DNA of 53,270 nt from Candidatus Gastranaerophilales bacterium (GCA_947589115.1 CANPZP010000005.1:1-53270); one strand, 5' to 3'. Shown: positions 25,223-33,545, counted from the first letter of the stretch. Notes: generated by a model from the letters alone, not told the origin. Program-made: numbers and translations.

Positions 25223-28089
25223 TATATCTCCATCCAAGACTTACCTATGTAAGTATCAACTTTTAAAGGAACCAAAAAAGGCTGGTCAAGCTCCATTGCT
25301 TTTTGAACCAATAATTTTACTTCTTCTATTTCAGTATTAACTGTTTCAATAACAAGTTCATCATGCACTTGAATGATTATTTTAGATTTTATGTTATTTT
25401 TTGTAAAGTAGTCATTTAACCTAACCATGGCGAGTTTCATAATATCAGCGGCACTGCCTTGAATCGGGGCATTAATAGCGGCACGCTGAGCTGCCTCTTG
25501 AAGTTTTGAATTTGTACTTAATAAACCCGACATCAGATAACGTTTTCTGCCGTATATTGTTTCGACATAGCCGTGTTCGTAAGCAAATTTTATTGTTTCA
25601 TCCATATATTTTTTAATATCGGGATAAGTATTAAAATATCTGTCAATAAAATTCTGAGCTTCAAACGGGGATATTCCGAGAGCGGAGGCAAGTCCGTATT
25701 TTGACTGTCCGTATACTATCCCGAAATTTACAGCCTTAGCCTTTGAGCGCATTTCTTTTGTAACTTCTTCGGTTGGAACCCCAAAGATTTTACTTGCCGT
25801 TGCACTATGGATATCTTCATCTTCACAAAACGCCTCTATCAAATTATCATCACGAGAGATATGTGCCAAAAGCCTTAATTCAACCTGAGAATAGTCAGCG
25901 GAAAGTATAAAATTTTCTTCATTTTCTGCCGTAAATGCACCTCTTATTCGGTTTCCCAATTTTGTTCTTATGGGTATATTCTGTAAATTCGGGTTTGAAG
26001 ATGACAATCTTCCCGTAGTTGTTATTGTTTGATTAAAACTCGTATGGATTCTGTTGTCTGTAGGGCTTCTTAATTCAGGCAAAGATTCAACATAAGTGCT
26101 TTTTAACTTTGCCAAATGTCTTTGTTCCAAAATATCTTTTGCTATTTGGTTTTCTTGTGCAAGCTCCTCCAAAACTTTTGCGCTTGTCGAATATCCGGTT
26201 TTTGATTTCATTCCCTTTGCTTTTAAATTCATTTTACCGAATAATATATCAGCAACTTGTTTTGGCGAATTTATATTAAATTTTTCACCGGCTTGTTCAT
26301 AAATTTTATTTTCAATAATATTTAATTTTTCGTTAATTTCTTCTTCAATAACCTTCAAATAATTAACATCGATACAAGCGCCGTTATCCTCCATTTTAGC
26401 AAGCACCAAGGTTAAGGGGACTTCAATATCATATAATAAATCCAGTTCTTTTTCGTCAAGTTTTTCCGACCAATATTTAGTGAGAAGTAAAGTGGCAAAA
26501 GCATCATCACATGCATAAGAAGCCGCATTTTCTATGGGAACGGATTCTATACTGTATGAACCGTTTCCGTTTTTTAAAAGCTGTTCAAATTCCACCATCA
26601 TATAATCCAGATAGTCGCTTGCCTGCTGTTTTAGACCGTGTTTTCTTGAGGAATCTTTTATATAACTTGCAAGCATGGTATCAAATATTATATTTTTTAT
26701 ATTTAACCCGTGACGGGTCAGGACATGATAATCAAATTTCGCATTCTGCAAGGTTTTTGCAATATTTTCATCGGATATAACATCTTTTAATTCCCTCACA
26801 ACTTCATCTAAATCAAGCTGTTGACCCACTTGATGAAATATCGGTATGTAATATGATTTTACTAAATCACTCTTGCTTAAATCGAGTTTTACTCTTTTAT
26901 TTTTAGATTGAATTTGTTCAGAAAATGCAATGGAAATCCCTACCAAATCACACTCTAAAGGATTTATTCCGGTAGTTTCTACGTCTATTGAAAAAAGTGT
27001 TTGTTTTTTTAATTCTTCTTTTAAAAGAATAAGTTTTTCGCTTGTATCAACAATATTTTTTTTATGGTTGTATTCCTTATGGGAGGTTTGAAGGAGCATA
27101 TCTCCTATTCCTAAGCCAAGCTGCATTTGAGTTGAAGTTATATTGTTATTTTCATCTTTACAACCTTCCGGAATTTTAGCCTCTAAAGATGCAACCTTGA
27201 AGGGCTGTAATATACTGTCTGAATTTTTCAAAAAGTTATAAAACTGATTTTTTTTGAAAAATTCTACAACTCTGTCATAATTAGGCATTTCAAGTTTTGC
27301 GCAATCAAAATCGAAATCTATATCTAAATTTCTTTGAATAGTTGCCAATTCTTTGCTTAAATATGCGATTTCTTTACCTTCTGCCAGTTTTTTCTTTAAA
27401 GCCTTTTCGGTCATTTCATCTATTTTTTCATAGATTACGTCCAATTTATCATATTTAGACAGGAGTTTACATGCCGTTTTTTCGCCTACGCCTTTAATTC
27501 CCGGTATATTATCCGAGCTGTCGCCGCTTAATGCTTTATAATCTACGATTTGATACGGATATACTCCCATTTTTTCATATACTTTATACCAATTAAATTC
27601 GACTAATTCACCTTTAGAAGGCATAATAACACTAATCAGTCCTTCACGATCCACAAGTTGAAAAGAATCTCTGTCCCCTGTTAGTATGTATGTTTTATGT
27701 TGTTTTTGCTTTGCTTTTGAAGCTATGGTGCCGATTACATCATCAGCTTCATACCCTTCTTTCGTAAGAATAGGGATATTTAAAGCATTTAAGCCTTCGA
27801 CTATTAAACCAATCTGGCTTCTTAAAGTATCAGGCATAGATTCACGGTTAGCTTTATATTCCGAATACATTTCAGTTCTGTAGGTATGTCTTGAAACATC
27901 AAATGCTACGGCTATTGCATCAGGCTTAACGTCATTATTTTTCAGTAAATCAAACAGAGCTTTAAAAAAGCCGAAAACCGCCCACGTAGGCTGATTATCC
28001 GATGTTTTCATAGCAGTGCGCTCCAGTGCAAAATAATAACGATATGCCAATGCGTGACCGTCTATTAATATAAAATTTTTTTCCTGCAT
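25222..28089 (-). CDS. polA: DNA polymerase I
   Basis: PolA fills gaps and removes RNA primers. At 955 aa it carries all three modules: the 5'-3' exonuclease (1-300, with LIDGHALAYRYYFAL, EADDVIGTIA, LTGDRDSFQLV and GDSSDNIPGIKGVGEKTA), a proofreading exonuclease (about 345-540) and the family A polymerase (about 560-955). The proofreading motif SIDVETTGINPL keeps the catalytic Asp and Glu, and later YACDDAFATL keeps the third acid. Polymerase motifs are LSADYSQVELRLLAHIS, RSKAKAVNFGIVYG and QVHDELVIE. RNA primers can also be attacked by RnhB (48802). Confidence 0.98.
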   Translation of the reverse strand: MQEKNFILIDGHALAYRYYFALERTAMKTSDNQPTWAVFGFFKALFDLLKNNDVKPDAIAVAFDVSRHTYRTEMYSEYKANRESMPDTLRSQIGLIVEGLNALNIPILTKEGYEADDVIGTIASKAKQKQHKTYILTGDRDSFQLVDREGLISVIMPSKGELVEFNWYKVYEKMGVYPYQIVDYKALSGDSSDNIPGIKGVGEKTACKLLSKYDKLDVIYEKIDEMTEKALKKKLAEGKEIAYLSKELATIQRNLDIDFDFDCAKLEMPNYDRVVEFFKKNQFYNFLKNSDSILQPFKVASLEAKIPEGCKDENNNITSTQMQLGLGIGDMLLQTSHKEYNHKKNIVDTSEKLILLKEELKKQTLFSIDVETTGINPLECDLVGISIAFSEQIQSKNKRVKLDLSKSDLVKSYYIPIFHQVGQQLDLDEVVRELKDVISDENIAKTLQNAKFDYHVLTRHGLNIKNIIFDTMLASYIKDSSRKHGLKQQASDYLDYMMVEFEQLLKNGNGSYSIESVPIENAASYACDDAFATLLLTKYWSEKLDEKELDLLYDIEVPLTLVLAKMEDNGACIDVNYLKVIEEEINEKLNIIENKIYEQAGEKFNINSPKQVADILFGKMNLKAKGMKSKTGYSTSAKVLEELAQENQIAKDILEQRHLAKLKSTYVESLPELRSPTDNRIHTSFNQTITTTGRLSSSNPNLQNIPIRTKLGNRIRGAFTAENEENFILSADYSQVELRLLAHISRDDNLIEAFCEDEDIHSATASKIFGVPTEEVTKEMRSKAKAVNFGIVYGQSKYGLASALGISPFEAQNFIDRYFNTYPDIKKYMDETIKFAYEHGYVETIYGRKRYLMSGLLSTNSKLQEAAQRAAINAPIQGSAADIMKLAMVRLNDYFTKNNIKSKIIIQVHDELVIETVNTEIEEVKLLVQKAMELDQPFLVPLKVDTYIGKSWMEI

Positions 28090-28148
28090 AATTTATCCCT
28101 AATTTTTAAATATTTTAGCTTATTTATTTTTCTTATACGAAAACCCGA

Positions 28149-29927
28149 TTATTTTTTAACTTCCCCGTTGATTTTTTCCAAAAGGAGCTGAGCATCTTCA
28201 TGTTCGGGGAAAATCTCCAATATTTGTTCTAAGTATGACTTAGCTTCTTCATACTCTTTCATCTCATACTTACAATTCGCTAAACAATACAAAATGTACG
28301 TATTTTTATTATTTGCCATTCTAAGTACATTATAAAGCATAAATGCTTCTTTATACATTTTCAGTTCCGTATAAACACGTGCAAGTAAGTTAGCTATCTC
28401 TTCATCAGGAACTATTGTATAAGCATCTTCCAATAACTGCTTGGCATTTTCAAAATTATTTTCCGAAATATATACCTGCGCCAAGTGAAATAATACCTGT
28501 ACATCACGAGCATCAATATTTAAAGCATCCAATAATAATTCCTTTGCCTTTTTCATATTTTTCAATGAAATATAATTTACGGCTATTCTGACGAGCATAT
28601 AAACGGGGACATCATCAAATTTTAACAGTTTGGAATACATTTTTTCCGCCTGTTCTAATTCTGACATTAAATGATAATAATTAGCAAATTCAAAAATAAC
28701 ATACATATTGTCAGGGGCAATAGCATAAGCTTTTTCAAAAAATTCCAAAGCTCTGTCAAAAATTCTTCTTGAAAGATAAATTATTGCTAAATCTTTATAA
28801 GCCATAAAATAATTAGGATTTACCGTAATAATTTTTTTCAATATTTCTTCGCCCCGGTCTGTTTCGCCGGATTTAGCACAAACCACGGAATAATCGTACA
28901 GCATATCTATATTCATAATCCCTTTAGAAACGAGTTCTGAATACAATATTTTTGCGGCTTCCAAATTGTTAACCATTGAATATAAACCGGCTAAAGTCAA
29001 TTTTAATTGAACGGAATTCATATTAAAACTCAGCAGTTGTTCAATAATTTCAATAGCCTCGGCATACTTAGAACATCCTTTATAAGCAACTGCCAAGTTA
29101 TACAGATTATTATCATTATCAGGCTCAAGTTCAGAAAGTTTTTTATAGCCTTCTTGAGCTTCTTCAAACATGCCCGCTTTTAGTGCCGATAAGGAATATG
29201 CCTGTATATATTGGAGTTTTGGCTCTATATCGTAAGCTTTTTTTAAATTTTTATATGACTTCTCAAAATCTTCTACCTGAAAATATGCCACCCCGATGTT
29301 ATATAAAGCCGAAGTTGAATCAGGATTCAATTTCAAGGATTTTTTATACATTTCAACGGCTTTTTTTGTTTTACCGGTTTTAAAATAAGCTAACCCCAAT
29401 TTATTATAATATTTAGGATTTTCAGGCGCCAGAACAACCGCTCTCACTAAATTAGTAACGGCTTCTTCATCCCGCCCCGATTCAAGTGCCGCAGATGAAA
29501 GGATATCAAAAATCTGAACATCCTCAGGATTAATTTTTATCATTCTTTGTTCAAGCTCAAAAACCTTATCGTATTTTTTTTGTTTAATATAAGCTATACA
29601 TAAACTTTTATATGCATCAAGATAATCTTCTCTTAACTCAATCAAACGGGTTAAGAATTTTTCCGCCTTTTCAAATTGACCGCAGTCAAGATTTATAACC
29701 GATACGTAATATAATGCCACAGTATTATCAGCATCATACTCCAACACTTTTAAAAAATATTTTAAAGCCTCAGGCAGTTTATTTAAATTAATGCAGCATA
29801 AACCCATTAATTTGTTTAATTCCACATCGTCAGGCTTTTTGTCCAATTCATCGGAAATAAGCTTTCTTGCTTCTTTATATTCCCTGCTTGTTATTAATTC
29901 CGTTATTTTGTGTTTGTTCATAATCAT
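28149..29927 (-). CDS. Large tetratricopeptide-repeat protein
   Basis: The 592-aa protein is built almost entirely of 34-residue TPR units, roughly sixteen of them. Examples are KYYNKLGLAYFKTGKTKKAV, SALYNIGVAYFQVEDFEKSY and NLYNLAVAYKGCSKYAEAIE. There is no signal peptide, membrane helix or enzymatic domain. TPR solenoids bind peptides or act as assembly scaffolds. The partner is unknown. The gene lies upstream of polA on the same strand and next to the pilin locus; PilF-like TPR proteins help pilus assembly, but the link here is only by position. AGGA lies about 8 bases before the ATG. Confidence 0.85.
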   Translation of the reverse strand: MIMNKHKITELITSREYKEARKLISDELDKKPDDVELNKLMGLCCINLNKLPEALKYFLKVLEYDADNTVALYYVSVINLDCGQFEKAEKFLTRLIELREDYLDAYKSLCIAYIKQKKYDKVFELEQRMIKINPEDVQIFDILSSAALESGRDEEAVTNLVRAVVLAPENPKYYNKLGLAYFKTGKTKKAVEMYKKSLKLNPDSTSALYNIGVAYFQVEDFEKSYKNLKKAYDIEPKLQYIQAYSLSALKAGMFEEAQEGYKKLSELEPDNDNNLYNLAVAYKGCSKYAEAIEIIEQLLSFNMNSVQLKLTLAGLYSMVNNLEAAKILYSELVSKGIMNIDMLYDYSVVCAKSGETDRGEEILKKIITVNPNYFMAYKDLAIIYLSRRIFDRALEFFEKAYAIAPDNMYVIFEFANYYHLMSELEQAEKMYSKLLKFDDVPVYMLVRIAVNYISLKNMKKAKELLLDALNIDARDVQVLFHLAQVYISENNFENAKQLLEDAYTIVPDEEIANLLARVYTELKMYKEAFMLYNVLRMANNKNTYILYCLANCKYEMKEYEEAKSYLEQILEIFPEHEDAQLLLEKINGEVKK

Positions 29928-30016
29928 TATTATATCAAATCCTAATTAAAGAACAACAAAATTTTAGAGTGATAAGGTAATATCCTCTAAAATAATTCAA
30001 TTTTCTCCCGATAGGA

Positions 30017-30145
30017 ATACGGGAAAAGAACGGACAAGAGGAGGTTATCCAAACTGCCCGTTCAGTCCCATTGCTCTTGTTTCTAACAGAAAGGGGGAAA
30101 CAAGGAAGCAATAAACAAAAAGGAGAAGGCTTTTTTGCCTTCTCC
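30017..30145. repeat. Outer inverted repeat, left arm
   Basis: This 129-bp arm is identical in inverted orientation to 32445-32574, apart from one extra A in the terminator loop of the right arm. It contains the terminator of pilin 1 plus about 100 bp of non-coding sequence. Read in the transcript direction, the conserved part carries ACAAGAG...GAACGG...CTCTTGT-CCGTTC, an interleaved pairing pattern. The match ends sharply on both sides, and no target-site duplication is seen. Confidence 0.93.
30117..30145 (-). terminator. Terminator of pilin gene 1
   Basis: A 9-bp perfect stem GGAGAAGGC/GCCTTCTCC with a 6-base loop (30122-30145) is followed by five Ts on the minus strand. It lies 30 bases beyond the pilin stop. 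Confidence 0.9.
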
Positions 30146-30174
30146 CCTTTTAATTTTTTAAGAAATATTGTTAA

Positions 30175-30915
30175 TTAGCCCCCTGCAGCAGCACCTGTTG
30201 TTTTAACTTCTTTGTCAAACATAACTTCTTGGGTAGGATCTCCGAACGGTACAACTTTTTGTGAATAAATTAAAGCCATATAGATATCTTTCGGTCTTTG
30301 TGAGCTTGTTGTAATAACATTCGGTTTTCTGTCGCCGTTTACGTCTATCAACAAATTCGGTTTTGATATTGTACTTGAAACCCCATTACTATCAGCAGAT
30401 GCACCAGGAATACAAGGAACCGTATTATATGTATTACATAAAGTACTTTGTGAATCCGAATTTGAAGAAGTGTAATTTGCGACCCAGAATTTCATACCAT
30501 CTGCGGTTGTAAATACGGCCGAAGAATCATCATCATGTTCTTGGCTAGGATTTTGAAATGTATCAGATATGGATACTTCTGTTCCATTAGCTGTAACCTT
30601 GGTGGTCATATCTGCTACGGGGCTGAATGCTTTAGAGTCAACAACACTCATTCTTTGTCTAAAAACATTATCAACAAGTTTTTTAGCTGTTGGATAATCC
30701 GAAGCCGTCATACTTTCTAAGGCATAATGAAGAGTAAGGGCTTGATTAAGACCTGAAATAGCCTTTTTGAGAGCGGATCTAAATTCTTGAGCATTAGTGT
30801 TGTTCATGAGGGTAGGAACCGTCATAGCTGCGATTACGCCGATAATAACCAATGTTATAAGGACTTCGGCGAGAGTGAAACCTAATTTTTTCATAATAAT
30901 TTTTTTACCTTTCAT
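30175..30915 (-). CDS. Type IV pilin-like prepilin 1
   Basis: This is a prepilin with a class III signal peptide. From the second ATG (codon 8), MKKLG is followed by FTLAEVLITLVIIGVIAAM. The Gly at -1, Phe at +1 and Glu at +5 are those needed by prepilin peptidase and pilus assembly. The first 67 residues are identical to those of the pilin at 31737. The C-terminal domain differs but shares TTADGMKF, LCNTYNT, DVNGDRKPN and EVMFDK. Two Cys (LCNTYNTVPC) may form a disulfide. Neither ATG has a good ribosome site; AAAGG lies 12-13 bases before the second. It ends with TTGAAAGG (TTGAAAGG meaning residues Thr-Thr-Gly-Ala-Ala-Ala-Gly-Gly). A good promoter lies directly upstream. Confidence 0.92.
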   Translation of the reverse strand: MKGKKIIMKKLGFTLAEVLITLVIIGVIAAMTVPTLMNNTNAQEFRSALKKAISGLNQALTLHYALESMTASDYPTAKKLVDNVFRQRMSVVDSKAFSPVADMTTKVTANGTEVSISDTFQNPSQEHDDDSSAVFTTADGMKFWVANYTSSNSDSQSTLCNTYNTVPCIPGASADSNGVSSTISKPNLLIDVNGDRKPNVITTSSQRPKDIYMALIYSQKVVPFGDPTQEVMFDKEVKTTGAAAGG

Positions 30916-30964
30916 TAGTTAGAAACCAATACATAATACAGAAGTTATTATATTATTTTATAAG
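30722..30964. repeat. Inner inverted repeat, left arm (243 bp, perfect)
   Basis: Base-by-base comparison shows 243 bp identical to the reverse complement of 31688-31930. The arm covers the -10 box, the untranslated leader and the first 65 or so codons of the pilin. Identity stops abruptly at both edges. Confidence 0.95.
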
Positions 30965-30975
30965 TTTGAAGTCAA
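30947..30975 (-). promoter_or_regulatory. Promoter of pilin gene 1, split across the repeat edge
   Basis: On the minus strand, TTGACT (30975-30970), a 17-base spacer and TATAAT (30952-30947) form a near-consensus sigma70 promoter about 32 bases before the first ATG. The -10 lies inside the 243-bp repeat, while the -35 lies 6 bases outside it in the spacer. The equivalent position beside the right arm (31677-31682) reads GCGCGT. Confidence 0.7.
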
Positions 30976-31026
30976 TACTGTAACATATTGAAACTTCTCG
31001 CATAATTTTACTATACAAGTTTTATT

Positions 31027-31071
31027 GCCGACACGATACCGGCGGCGAAGCCGATTGTATCGCCTTTCGGC
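31027..31071. repeat. GC-rich nested hairpin
   Basis: Three consecutive stems nest: GCCGA/TCGGC (31027-31031, 31067-31071), CGATAC/GTATCG (31034-31039, 31057-31062) and CGGC/GCCG (31040-31043, 31050-31053), closing on GGCGAA. Its high GC content stands out in AT-rich DNA. It resembles a REP-like palindrome and is not followed by a T-run. Confidence 0.6.
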
Positions 31072-31416
31072 AAACAACCTGTTATAGTTTGTATTTTGCT
31101 GTATTTATATATATAAGTTTCTTATTGTTTATATTTATTATTTTTTTATTTTATTTTTTTTAACATGAAAGTAATACCAAAACTCGAATAAGTTATAAAT
31201 TAAGTCTATAACAAATCCACAAATCCCTTTTTTACTTTCTTGCCCCGATTTCAACTGACGAGCCTATTTCACATTGTTTTTGCTTTTTTGTTAAAAATAA
31301 TTTATTTTGAACTTATTCCTGTCTTAATTTATTTCCATGTTTCTTATATTAAAATAATTCCCGCTTCAAATCAAAATTAAACATAAAATAATAAGAAAAA
31401 GTAAAAAAATAAAAAT

Positions 31417-31439
31417 GCGCACGAACGCAGTGAGTGCGC
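31417..31439. repeat. Short hairpin GCGCAC/GTGCGC
   Basis: A 6-bp perfect stem with an 11-base loop (31423-31433) is preceded by an A-rich tract. On the minus strand this gives a T-run, so it could act as a weak terminator in that direction. Confidence 0.45.
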
Positions 31440-31687
31440 CGAATTTTCAACAAAATCGTAACATTCTGAACAGCCGGCTGAAACTCAGTTAAAACTTTTT
31501 TAATGAGGAGTTTTTTTGAATCATCTTTTACTCACTGCGCCTAAGAATGACGCACATAACCGCATTATATTAGCTTTTTACCGCCTCGATTTTTTATATA
31601 CCGTGAAACCTTAAGCTCACTACTGCTCACTTTTAATTACTATATATAGTTTGCTAAGCTTGTTATTTATGACGTTGCGCGTGTTCG

Positions 31688-31930
31688 CTTATAAAATAAT
31701 ATAATAACTTCTGTATTATGTATTGGTTTCTAACTAATGAAAGGTAAAAAAATTATTATGAAAAAATTAGGTTTCACTCTCGCCGAAGTCCTTATAACAT
31801 TGGTTATTATCGGCGTAATCGCAGCTATGACGGTTCCTACCCTCATGAACAACACTAATGCTCAAGAATTTAGATCCGCTCTCAAAAAGGCTATTTCAGG
31901 TCTTAATCAAGCCCTTACTCTTCATTATGC
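31688..31930. repeat. Inner inverted repeat, right arm (243 bp, perfect)
   Basis: This is the exact reverse complement of 30722-30964. It contains TATAAT at 31700-31705, but no recognisable -35 at the 17-base position. TTGCGC at 31675-31680 would need a 19-base spacer. It carries the leader and the first codons of pilin 2. Confidence 0.95.
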
Positions 31931-32414
31931 TCTCGAAGGCGAAACAGCTTCTGATTTTTTAGACAGTTCAGCAAATGAAGCAATAGTAACTAATGTATTC
32001 AAAAAAAGAATGAGTATAATTGACAGTTCATCTTTTCCGGTGGTAAGTGGTACTGCAGGTAAACTTGCTACTGATTGTTCAGGAAAAGCAGGGGATAACA
32101 TCTGGACAACTGCTGACGGTATGAAGTTCTGTATTACTTCAGAATTCGTAGGAACTGCATCAGACGGACAAAATGTACTTTGTAATACATACAATACTTA
32201 TCCTTGTATAAGCGGAAATAGTACTAGCGGAGATCTTACAGGAAAACCAAATCTTTTTATCGATGTTAACGGGGACAGAAAACCGAATACTTTAACTACA
32301 GCTTCTACAAGACCTAAAGACGTTTACAGCGCTATGATATTCTCTCAAAAGGTATTACCTTGGGGAGCAGCAGCTCAGGAAGTTATGTTCGATAAACAAG
32401 TTGAAACTAAATAA
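31737..32414 (+). CDS. Type IV pilin-like prepilin 2
   Basis: This 225-aa prepilin has the same first 67 residues as the gene at 30175, including the KKLG/FTLAE processing site and hydrophobic helix. The C-terminal domain has diverged: from residue 68 on, only blocks such as TTADGMKF, LCNTYNT, DVNGDRKPN, RPKD and EVMFDK are shared. Codons within these blocks differ at silent positions, in contrast to the perfect DNA identity of the 5' part. One extra Cys pair (DCSGK, KFCIT) is present. In the orientation sequenced, the gene has a -10 but no clear -35, so it may be weakly expressed. A terminator follows 30 bases after the stop. Confidence 0.92.
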   Translation: MKGKKIIMKKLGFTLAEVLITLVIIGVIAAMTVPTLMNNTNAQEFRSALKKAISGLNQALTLHYALEGETASDFLDSSANEAIVTNVFKKRMSIIDSSSFPVVSGTAGKLATDCSGKAGDNIWTTADGMKFCITSEFVGTASDGQNVLCNTYNTYPCISGNSTSGDLTGKPNLFIDVNGDRKPNTLTTASTRPKDVYSAMIFSQKVLPWGAAAQEVMFDKQVETK

Positions 32415-32444
32415 TCAAATCAAGAAAAAAGTTAATTTTAAGGA

Positions 32445-32474
32445 GGAGAAGGCAAAAAAAGCCTTCTCCTTTTT
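32445..32474 (+). terminator. Terminator of pilin gene 2
   Basis: GGAGAAGGC/GCCTTCTCC with a seven-A loop (32445-32469) is followed by TTTTT. It is the mirror copy of the pilin 1 terminator. Confidence 0.9.
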
Positions 32475-32574
32475 GTTTATTGCTTCCTTGTTTCCCCCTT
32501 TCTGTTAGAAACAAGAGCAATGGGACTGAACGGGCAGTTTGGATAACCTCCTCTTGTCCGTTCTTTTCCCGTAT
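32445..32574. repeat. Outer inverted repeat, right arm
   Basis: 130 bp match the reverse complement of 30017-30145, with one extra A in the loop. Beyond the terminator, ACAAGAG (32511-32517), GAACGG (32528-32533), CTCTTGT (32551-32557) and CCGTTC (32558-32563) can pair in an interleaved, pseudoknot-like order. Its conservation past the terminator is not explained by coding or termination. Confidence 0.93.
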
Positions 32575-32638
32575 AAATAAATATAAAATTGAAGCTTAGA
32601 GAACGTCTTATTAAATCAGAAAGCCTTTACTCCGATAT

Positions 32639-33475
32639 TTAATGTTTTCTGTTAACGGAAGTTAAATGAATATTGCGGTTTTTATATTCCTGATTAAAAG
32701 CTTCAAAAGCGCTTTTATCATCAGCTCTCCAGCCGAGATTTTCGAAATAAGCTTCTTTTTCTTCGGGAGTTTCAAAGTTATCCGTAAAAATCTTCATATT
32801 TTTTTGTGCATATTTTATTGCCTGTAACGGTGAGCGTGACTTAAGATGAGGCACAATTTTCTCATTCGGGTTTACAAGGTAGTTAAGAGCCAATGTTATA
32901 TCAGTTCTGTTTATCCCCTCTGCACAAGCTATATAAAAGTTTCCGTCATTAATAGCTTTTATTAAATCAGCTAAATGCGCCTTATTATATTGTGTCATTT
33001 CGTTATTACCGTTAATAGGGAAATATACGTATTTTAAGCCGTTTTCTTTACAAAGTTCACTATAAGCAGCGGGATTATTTGTTTCTCTTAAGTCAATAAC
33101 TTGATTTATACCTGCCTTTTTCAAATCATTTAAATATTTTTTATTCTTTTCTAATAAACAACTACCCCTGACTCCTTTTCTGTTTGTTGTAATTGTAAGA
33201 TTGTTAACAGGCAGTTTTTTAAGCGAATTGTAATCAAAATCAAGTTTTTTAGCTTCTTCATCCGAGATATTTTCCGTGGGAATACTGTGAACTTTAATAT
33301 TAAAACACTCATGCGCTCCGGCTTCAAACAGTGCGTGAGCTCTTAACATACTCATACTGTAATTATCTTCCCATAACTCATCCCGTATATCATTATCTCT
33401 GCCTTTAAATGATGCGGTTTTTGGCTTTATATTAATCGGTTTATTATAATAATTGTTTATACAGCTGATTTTCAT
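32639..33475 (-). CDS. Protein tyrosine phosphatase-like protein with Asn-rich leader
   Basis: The 278-aa protein has a PTP-loop signature C184-x5-R190 in ACAEGINRTD, preceded by the substrate-fold segment VIDLRETNNPAAYSELCKEN and YVYFPINGNN. The usual His before the catalytic Cys is Ala (IACAEG), so activity may be altered. The first 25 residues are Asn/Lys-rich and unstructured (INNYYNKPINIKPKTASFKG), without a classical signal peptide. Such a leader could be a non-Sec export signal, but that is inference. It is a single gene next to the pilin block, and a role in dephosphorylation is plausible but unproven. Confidence 0.72.
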   Translation of the reverse strand: MKISCINNYYNKPINIKPKTASFKGRDNDIRDELWEDNYSMSMLRAHALFEAGAHECFNIKVHSIPTENISDEEAKKLDFDYNSLKKLPVNNLTITTNRKGVRGSCLLEKNKKYLNDLKKAGINQVIDLRETNNPAAYSELCKENGLKYVYFPINGNNEMTQYNKAHLADLIKAINDGNFYIACAEGINRTDITLALNYLVNPNEKIVPHLKSRSPLQAIKYAQKNMKIFTDNFETPEEKEAYFENLGWRADDKSAFEAFNQEYKNRNIHLTSVNRKH

Positions 33476-33545
33476 ATATTTCTTTCCTTTTTTTCGTTTA
33501 TTGTAAAAATTAAAAATATAATTTTTTGCTAATAAAAAAAATAAA

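Larger units (their letters stand above)
30965..31687. other. 723-bp spacer between the inverted pilin genes
   Basis: No plausible coding frame is seen in either direction. It holds the pilin 1 -35 box at its left edge, a GC-rich nested hairpin at 31027-31071, a second hairpin at 31417-31439 and a long T-rich tract around 31135-31165. An inverted 10-mer (CGCAGTGAGT at 31426-31435, complement at 31530-31539) is also present. Being flanked by perfect inverted repeats, it could be flipped by homologous recombination without any other change. No recombinase gene lies inside or nearby. Confidence 0.8.

Noticed and set aside
30017-30145. Integron attC site
   Set aside because: The conserved core sites expected of attC do not match, and no integrase of the tyrosine type is present.
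30965-31687. Hidden gene or tRNA in the pilin spacer
   Set aside because: No open frame of useful length, no cloverleaf and no T-loop consensus were found by reading both strands.
30017-32574. Pilin locus as an insertion sequence or composite transposon
   Set aside because: No transposase lies inside, no target duplication flanks the repeats, and the repeats contain gene parts and terminators. Recombination or gene conversion explains them better.
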